Shown here: positions 58,455-64,000 of the stretch, in pieces
How the letters are laid out: every line of letters begins with the position of its first letter
Position numbering within the stretch: the first letter of the stretch is position 1
NCBI RefSeq assembly: GCF_003351025.1
Contig: NZ_QPCG01000003.1
Coordinates: 450,355 to 514,354 of the forward strand
Reading direction: 5' to 3'
Length of the DNA stretch: 64,000 nt
DNA from: Mucilaginibacter endophyticus
GTDB lineage: Bacteria; Bacteroidota; Bacteroidia; Sphingobacteriales; Sphingobacteriaceae
The notes under the pieces: model-generated
What the model was told of the DNA's origin: nothing
Databases searched by the model: none
Seen by the model: the letters and a program-made list of their open reading frames with translations, nothing else
Position numbers and translations under genes: made by a program

Positions 58455-59876
58455 CTATTGGTAACCTTCGTTTTGTGCTAAGTTAGGGTTAGCATCACGT
58501 TCACGTTTAGGGATCGGGAATATCAACTTGGGCGAATTCCACGGAAATGATGCCGCTACGTTTCCATCTTCATCAGTTGTTTCTGTTGTTTCTTTATAAC
58601 GTTTCAAATCCCATAATCTGAAGCCCTCAAATGCAAGCTCTACGCGGCGTTCGTGTTTAAGAACGGTAAATAAGGCGGCAGCGGTATTGGCGGTTGTATT
58701 AGCCAATTTTGCCCTGTTTCTTACAATATTAATATCCTGTGCAGCACCCGTTAAATCCGGCGCGGATTTTCTGATGCGTGCTTCGGCCCTTATCAGGTAA
58801 ATTTCGGCCAGGCGCACAACGATAACGTTGCCAAAAAGGTTATTGAACTTAGATGTAAAATTATCAGAACCATCATTATAAAACTCTTCTGCCCTTTTAT
58901 CACCAGCCTCATATCTCGCAAAATGCTGATCATTGATTACGGTTTCGCCACGGCCTCCAAAATCGGCGCTCGCGAAAACTTCGTTCAAAGCATTAAACCC
59001 TGATTGGTTAGAAATCTGGATCGCAAAAATATCTTCGGTGCTGTTAAACACACGGGTTGGCTGCGTAGGGTGCTGAAATTCGCTGCCAAAATCACTCACT
59101 AATGAAAAGGCTCCCGAGCTTATGATTTTTGTCGCTTCCGTTTCCGCATCTGCAAAGTTTTCCTGGGTAAGGTAGATACGCGCAAGTATGGCCGATGCTG
59201 CAAAAGAATCCGCATAAGGAGTTCTTGATGCCGGGCTGGGATCGCTGTTAAGCTTTTCTTCAGCAACCTTAAGGTCAGCAATAGCCTGTGTATAAACTTG
59301 CGCTACCGTACTGCGTGACACACGCTGAATACCGTCAACGCTGGTTGTAGGTGTTAAAACTATAGGCACTGCAAGGTTTGATGTTGGTGTTCCATCGTTC
59401 CAGGCTTTGCCAAAACAACGGGCCAGATCAAAATAGGCAAGACCGCGCAAAAATTTAGCTTCACCTTCAACTCTGTCTTTATTAGCAGCATCAACCAGAT
59501 TCAGATTAGCCAAAACGTTGTTACATACGTTAATGGTGTTGAAACCTGCATCCCATACCCCTTCAACAAAGAAATTATTAATGGTGATGGTTTTATTTGA
59601 AAGCTCGGTATATTCAGAAAAGGTACCAAAATAGGAGAAGTCACCATCATCGGCCAAAAAATCGTTGGTTGACATTACCCTGCCTCCGTATAAGCCCCTG
59701 AGGCCGGCTGCCGTATAAGCCCCTATTAACACACCCTGAACATCTTTTGATGTTTTAATGGCCTGATCCTGCTCAACAGTATCTTTTGGCTTTATATCCA
59801 GTTGCTTTTGGCAACCGGTACTATATAACACCAGTAACGAACTTAATGCTATGATTGTATATTTAGTTTTTTTCAT
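58455..59876 (-). CDS. SusD/RagB-family nutrient-binding lipoprotein
   Basis: 473 residues. Lipobox in LLVLYSTGCQKQLDIKP (C22), then the TPR-like SusD fold with DTVEQDQAIKTSKDVQGVLIGAYTAAGLRG early and the end pattern RRVELAFEGFRLWDLKRYKE...IFPIPKRERDANPNLAQNEGY. Surface-anchored binding partner of the TonB-dependent SusC encoded 15 bases upstream on the same strand. Substrate cannot be told; no glycoside hydrolase is nearby in the window. Confidence 0.95.
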   Translation of the reverse strand: MKKTKYTIIALSSLLVLYSTGCQKQLDIKPKDTVEQDQAIKTSKDVQGVLIGAYTAAGLRGLYGGRVMSTNDFLADDGDFSYFGTFSEYTELSNKTITINNFFVEGVWDAGFNTINVCNNVLANLNLVDAANKDRVEGEAKFLRGLAYFDLARCFGKAWNDGTPTSNLAVPIVLTPTTSVDGIQRVSRSTVAQVYTQAIADLKVAEEKLNSDPSPASRTPYADSFAASAILARIYLTQENFADAETEATKIISSGAFSLVSDFGSEFQHPTQPTRVFNSTEDIFAIQISNQSGFNALNEVFASADFGGRGETVINDQHFARYEAGDKRAEEFYNDGSDNFTSKFNNLFGNVIVVRLAEIYLIRAEARIRKSAPDLTGAAQDINIVRNRAKLANTTANTAAALFTVLKHERRVELAFEGFRLWDLKRYKETTETTDEDGNVAASFPWNSPKLIFPIPKRERDANPNLAQNEGYQ

Positions 59877-59891
59877 CTCTGTCAGCTTAAA

Positions 59892-62800
59892 TTAAAATCC
59901 TACGTTTAATCCAAAAGTTATTGTTTTAGCCTGCGGAGCAGCATAAAAGTCATAACCTTGTGTAATGTTGCCCGAAAATGCATCTGAGTTTAACTCTGGG
60001 TCCCAACCTTTATATTTTGTCCATGTAATTAAGTTGGTTGCCTGAGCATAAACCCTCACGCTCGACAGCTTGATTTTACTAACCCATGATTTAGGAAAAT
60101 TATACCCCAAAACAACATTTTTCAGACGAATGTATGATCCGTCATCTAAAAATCTTGAACTTGGGCTTATACCATTACCGCCAAACAACCTGGCTTCAGG
60201 TACATTGGTAATTTGCCCGGCTTTTGTCCAGGATTGAAGCTGATCAATGGTTTGGTTATCAAAACCATTGCTGAAACCAGTTGACATGTACTGACCACCA
60301 CCATTATAGATCTTATTTCCGTGAACCTGTTGTAATAAAAAGCTGAAATCAAAACCCATGTAAGAAACCGAGTTATTTAAACCGGCCAGATATTTAGGAT
60401 TTGGATCACCCACCACTACCGGTACGGCCTGGTTGTAATCATTTGTTGTGGTTCGGTCTCTTTTTCCATTTCCGAGATCGGTGTTCTTATAATAAAGTGC
60501 ATCACCATTTTTAGGATCAGCACCGGCAAACTCAGCAGTATAAAAAATACCAAGCGGCTGGCCTTCAATAGCGCGGTTAACCTGATCGCCGCCGCCAAGC
60601 AGGATCTGTCCTTTAAGGTCGGTGATCTTATTACGGTTAATAGAAAAGTTAAAGCTTGTTGACCATGTAACCTTACCAACAAGGTTTTTAGAGTCGATTT
60701 GTATTTCCAACCCTTTATTTTGCAGTTTACCCAGGTTTTGAGTTATTGTTGTAAAGCCAGAAGTAGCAGGCACCTGTACGTTTAATAAAAGGTCTTTGGT
60801 TTTTTTCAGGTATACCTCAAATGAACCAGATAAACGACCATTAAAAAAGCCCACATCCACACCAAGGTTGGTGGTAGCCGTTGTTTCCCATTTCAAATTA
60901 GGATTTGGTAATTGTGTTGGCCTTGCACCGGCTACACCGGCATAACCAAATGCTGAAAATAAACCACGCGAAGGAAAATTTCCAATCTCAGAGTTACCTG
61001 TTAAACCATAGCTGGCCCGCAATTTCAGTTCAGATACCAGCTTTTGGTTTTTCATAAATTCCTCCTGAGACAATACCCAACCAACCGAACCTGCCGGGAA
61101 GAAACCGTAACGGTGATTAGCACCAAACCTTGACGAACCGTCGATACGGCCGCTTAATGTTAAAAGGTATTTATCATCATATTTATAGTTGGCTCTGGCA
61201 AAATATGAAAGCAGTGAGTAGCTTGTTGAATTTGATGCAGCGCCGGTAATATCAGCCGCACTGTTCAACTTTTTGTAAGCATCTGAAGGGAACTGCTGAC
61301 CGTTGATGGAGTTAAGATCGTTCTGCTGTCTTTGATAGGTCATACCACCTACCGCATCGATATTACTTTTATCAATGTCTTTAAGGAAGTGTAAGAAGTT
61401 ATTGGTGTTAAAATTCAGCGATGTAACCGATGAATTAAAACCCACACCATTTCCTGTACCCGAGTTACGCAGGGTTAAACTTCCGGCATAATTATCTTCA
61501 GTAGAGTTTAAGATGTCCATACCAACTTCTGACCGAAAGGTTAACGACGGCATTAATTTTATCTCGCCAAAAACGTTACCAAGGTTGCGGTAATCAGTAG
61601 TGATAAAATAGCTGCTTTCTGAGTTCAGCAAAGGGTTAAAATAAGTTGGAAAGTTACCATTAGGATTACCCGTGGCAGGGTCAAGCGCGCCGCTTAATAA
61701 ACCTGTACGTGGATCGATAACAGGGGTTATTGGCGCCAGGGCCACAATTTGCTCGGGGGTCGAAAACGCGTTGTCGTTATCCAAACGATGGTTTTGAGTA
61801 CGTGAAACACTCAGGTTGGCCCCTATAGTTAACCAACTGTTAGCCTGGTTTTCGATATTAGTACGTAAGCTATATTGGTTAATCTGGTTTTTAAGGATCC
61901 AGCCTTTTTGATCGTTATACGTGCCCGAGATATAAAACTTGGTCTTTTCTGTACCTCCCGAAAAAACAAGATTATAATTTTGTACCGGGGCATGCTGAAT
62001 GATTTGCTTTTGCCAATCGGTATTTACTTTATAAGTTTTATAATCATCATTACCAGCCGAATAACGTAGCAGCCTGCCTTCAATGGTTGCTGATGAATAA
62101 CCGCCTGCAGTACCTGCTTCTCTTAATAAAGTAACATACTGCTGCGCATCTAAAAATTTACGCTCGCCCGTTGGTTTGCTAAAACCGTAGTATTGATTAT
62201 AAGTGATTTTTGTTGAACCTGCTTTACCCTTTTTGGTAGTAACCAAAACTACACCGTTTGAAGCTCTTGAACCGTAAATAGCTGCCGCGGATGCATCTTT
62301 TAAGATGTCGATAGATTCGATATCATTTTGGTTCAAATCAACCAATGGGTTGGTTGATGCACCGTTGGTTGAAAAGTCATCGACCGTAATGGGCATACCA
62401 TCTATTACATACAATGGTTGATTACCCGCGGATACAGAAGACGCACCACGGATACGAACCTGGATGCCCTGCCCTAACTTACCGTTTTGAGCCTGGATAT
62501 ATACACCCGGACTACGGCCTTGTATAGCCGATTCAAGACTTGGTACAGGAATATTTTCTATATCGCCACCTTTAATTTTTGAAACGGATCCTGTTAATGA
62601 ACGTTTGCTTTGTGTACCATATCCCACAACAACAACCTCATTAAGCAGCTTCGAATCGGTACCTAATTGCGCATCAACCGTTGTTCCGGCTATAGCTACT
62701 TCCTTAGGCAGATATCCTAAAAAACTAAAAGTCAAAATTTTAGCAGTTGCCGGCACGCTAAGCTTGTAGCTACCGTTAATATCGGTTTGGGTGCCCACCC

Positions 62801-62948
62801 CCGTAACACCTTTTACGGTTACGCTTACCCCAGGTAAGGGCGAGCCGTCCTTCTGATCTGTTACTTTACCTGTAATAACCCTATTTTGAGCAAAACCAAG
62901 GGTAATACAAGTACATAACAACAGGATTGTTAGTAAATGTTTCTTCAT
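59892..62948 (-). CDS. SusC/RagA-family TonB-linked outer-membrane transporter
   Basis: 1018 residues. Signal peptide ending GFAQ, a carboxypeptidase-regulatory-like (CarbopepD_reg_2) domain (RVITGKVTDQKDGSPLPGVSVTVKG, about 22-100), the TonB box/plug beginning LNEVVVVGYGTQSKRSLTGSVSKI (about 103-126) with IEIRVRGASSVSAGNQPLYVIDG-like plug motifs, and a long barrel ending in ...ITFGLNVGF with a terminal Phe. Transports a polymer or oligomer across the outer membrane with SusD. No sigma/anti-sigma pair was seen in the upstream 670 bases. Confidence 0.95.
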   Translation of the reverse strand: MKKHLLTILLLCTCITLGFAQNRVITGKVTDQKDGSPLPGVSVTVKGVTGVGTQTDINGSYKLSVPATAKILTFSFLGYLPKEVAIAGTTVDAQLGTDSKLLNEVVVVGYGTQSKRSLTGSVSKIKGGDIENIPVPSLESAIQGRSPGVYIQAQNGKLGQGIQVRIRGASSVSAGNQPLYVIDGMPITVDDFSTNGASTNPLVDLNQNDIESIDILKDASAAAIYGSRASNGVVLVTTKKGKAGSTKITYNQYYGFSKPTGERKFLDAQQYVTLLREAGTAGGYSSATIEGRLLRYSAGNDDYKTYKVNTDWQKQIIQHAPVQNYNLVFSGGTEKTKFYISGTYNDQKGWILKNQINQYSLRTNIENQANSWLTIGANLSVSRTQNHRLDNDNAFSTPEQIVALAPITPVIDPRTGLLSGALDPATGNPNGNFPTYFNPLLNSESSYFITTDYRNLGNVFGEIKLMPSLTFRSEVGMDILNSTEDNYAGSLTLRNSGTGNGVGFNSSVTSLNFNTNNFLHFLKDIDKSNIDAVGGMTYQRQQNDLNSINGQQFPSDAYKKLNSAADITGAASNSTSYSLLSYFARANYKYDDKYLLTLSGRIDGSSRFGANHRYGFFPAGSVGWVLSQEEFMKNQKLVSELKLRASYGLTGNSEIGNFPSRGLFSAFGYAGVAGARPTQLPNPNLKWETTATTNLGVDVGFFNGRLSGSFEVYLKKTKDLLLNVQVPATSGFTTITQNLGKLQNKGLEIQIDSKNLVGKVTWSTSFNFSINRNKITDLKGQILLGGGDQVNRAIEGQPLGIFYTAEFAGADPKNGDALYYKNTDLGNGKRDRTTTNDYNQAVPVVVGDPNPKYLAGLNNSVSYMGFDFSFLLQQVHGNKIYNGGGQYMSTGFSNGFDNQTIDQLQSWTKAGQITNVPEARLFGGNGISPSSRFLDDGSYIRLKNVVLGYNFPKSWVSKIKLSSVRVYAQATNLITWTKYKGWDPELNSDAFSGNITQGYDFYAAPQAKTITFGLNVGF

Positions 62949-63620
62949 AAAAGTTAATATTGTTAATTAAGAAAGTAAGTTCGTAAAAAAAATGTGTAGA
63001 AACAACAAATACCTCAAAATCACGTTGCGTTCTTTACAAAAATGTTATTATCGCACATTTAAAACCATGACAATCAAATAAAAACACATTACCACCTTTC
63101 TTTTATCGGCTCGATTTTCAGCGGTTTATCAATATGTTTTTTAGTTGTGTCCTCTTCCGGTAATTAATGAAGCCCTTAATTTCCATTCGGGCAGATGCAA
63201 AGCAGCCAATGCAATATCACAACACAAACCACTCATTTACAATAACATTTACAACAAATCTTGTGATTACAATCTTTGCTTCGCTGGTATTAGCGATATT
63301 CAAATCCCTTATTTCAAATTATTCTTACCAAAATCAACCGAGGTAAAACGATTAACCTTTATTTTATTAATATTTTCCCTTCTGTTAAGATTAACTATCA
63401 AGAAATTACAACAACACACGGATTAACCCATTAACAGCCATTAATATTCGATCTGTAAAAGGGACAGTTTGCTACACAGCCGATAACTAAATTGCGTCGG
63501 CGTTGGTATAAAACTAAGCATATAAATTTTATCAATGGCGGTGCAATGGGCAAACTCAACCCTTAATTGACAGTACAGGAAAAAAAATGTCGGATGGAAA
63601 GCCGCGGGTAAAACCGGCGG
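62949..63620. other. Gene-free region upstream of SusC
   Basis: 672 bases between the SusC start and the DUF4159 stop. AT-rich with no gene, RNA or clear promoter box that I can defend. An open frame at 63145-63426 has no family features and is not called. A hairpin-like GCCGCGGG...GGCGGC at 63602-63620 may end the DUF4159 transcript, but there is no adjacent T-run. Confidence 0.45.
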
Positions 63621-64000
63621 CTATTGGGTGAAGATATATTGAATTAAATTTGCGCCCATTTTTAAGGCTTTCTGGCGGGCTTCCTGGGTATCGCCGGCAT
63701 AAGTACCATAATCTTCCCAACCATTGCCTAAATCGCACTCATATGTGTAAAAACAAACCAGCCTGCCTTTGTATATCAAACCGAATCCCTGCGCGCGTTT
63801 ACCGTCATGCTCATGAATTTTGGGCAGGCCATTGGGGAAGTCATATTTTTGATGATAAATAGGATGGTTTACCGGCAACTCCACAAAATCAAGTTCGGGA
63901 AATACCTTTTTCATTTGCGGGCGGATATATTGGTCAAGACCATAATTATCATCGATATGCAAAAAGCCGCCACCGGTGAGGTATTTACGCAGGTTACGGG
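63621..64000 (-). CDS. DUF4159-domain protein (start beyond window)
   Basis: The frame is open from the window edge to the stop at 63621-63623. Visible residues read NLRKYLTGGGFLHIDDNYGLDQYIRPQMKKVFPELDFVELPVNHPIYHQKYDFPNGLPKIHEHDG, the C-terminal part of a DUF4159 domain, a Rossmann-like fold of unknown function found in bacterial secreted or envelope proteins. A TTG near 63960 is not a real start; the gene continues upstream. Confidence 0.82.
   Translation of the reverse strand, partial: RNLRKYLTGGGFLHIDDNYGLDQYIRPQMKKVFPELDFVELPVNHPIYHQKYDFPNGLPKIHEHDGKRAQGFGLIYKGRLVCFYTYECDLGNGWEDYGTYAGDTQEARQKALKMGANLIQYIFTQ

Noticed and set aside
63145..63426. Forward open frame upstream of SusC
   Set aside because: Low-complexity, basic, no known domain, no ribosome-binding site or promoter; probably chance.

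Overview
The window looks like chromosomal DNA of a Bacteroidota member of the Sphingobacteriaceae type; Mucilaginibacter or Pedobacter would fit. This is judged from protein content and promoter style, not from a database search. Supporting signs are a SusC/SusD pair, the type IX secretion and gliding components PorV and GldJ, a LytS/LytTR two-component pair, many secreted proteins with '...AQ' signal-peptide ends, and promoters of the Bacteroidota form TTTG-N19-TAnnTTTG. The clearest promoter lies ahead of rpsF. I saw no rRNA, tRNA, CRISPR array or prophage.

Layout. 1-5.9 kb: an amino-acid permease cut by the window edge, a zinc-ribbon protein, a short SSB, a PAS/GAF/HisKA protein without a kinase ATPase domain that overlaps a secreted DUF6624 protein, a short-chain dehydrogenase, and a PIN-domain toxin-antitoxin pair. 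5.8-11 kb: aromatic amino-acid hydroxylase, a flippase-like membrane protein, and the agmatine-to-putrescine genes aguB and aguA. 11-16.1 kb: two paralogous LiaF/DUF5668 membrane proteins and a LytS/LytTR pair. 16.3-22.3 kb: an L,D-transpeptidase, then the tyrosine/homogentisate catabolism genes (flavin reductase-like, fumarylacetoacetase-like, hmgA, hpd). 22.3-28.3 kb: a secreted HELIH protease, a RelE-type toxin-antitoxin pair, an AlkD-like protein, a PAS histidine kinase with its receiver, and a lipoprotein. 28.3-43 kb: mostly housekeeping genes (manA, icd, dnaX, rpsF-rpsR-rplI, mtgA, msrA, typA) with a Wzi-like porin, an esterase and small acidic proteins. 43-49.6 kb: an unusual cluster of esterases, two ATP-grasp enzymes, a GCS2/YbdK ligase and a class I glutamine amidotransferase. 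49.7-58.4 kb: a small Cys-rich membrane peptide, a giant GH18-NodB-GT2 fusion, a REP-associated tyrosine transposase with its hairpin repeats, ispF, porV and gldJ. 58.4-64 kb: a SusD/SusC uptake pair and the end of a DUF4159 protein.

How the genes work together. Phenylalanine hydroxylase, HPPD, homogentisate dioxygenase and the fumarylacetoacetase-like enzyme form most of a phenylalanine/tyrosine degradation route; maleylacetoacetate isomerase and the transaminase are not here. AguA and AguB make putrescine from agmatine. The 44-49.6 kb run has four C-N bond-forming or amide-handling enzymes on one strand and is my best candidate for an undescribed biosynthetic system (a peptide-like or amidated metabolite); its product cannot be read from the sequence.

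The most distinctive non-coding content is repeats. Five copies of one ~90-130 bp palindrome (ends ATGTCATTGCGAG / CTCGCAATGACAT) and three copies of a second (ends TGTCATTTCGA / TCGAAATGACA) lie mainly between genes that read in the same direction. Paired hairpins flank the RAYT transposase. There is a three-tier nested inverted repeat at 19.3-19.55 kb and a 160-bp multi-hairpin element at 38.4 kb. In dnaX a run of ten A residues, with stops close by in both alternative frames, suggests programmed production of a short gamma subunit.
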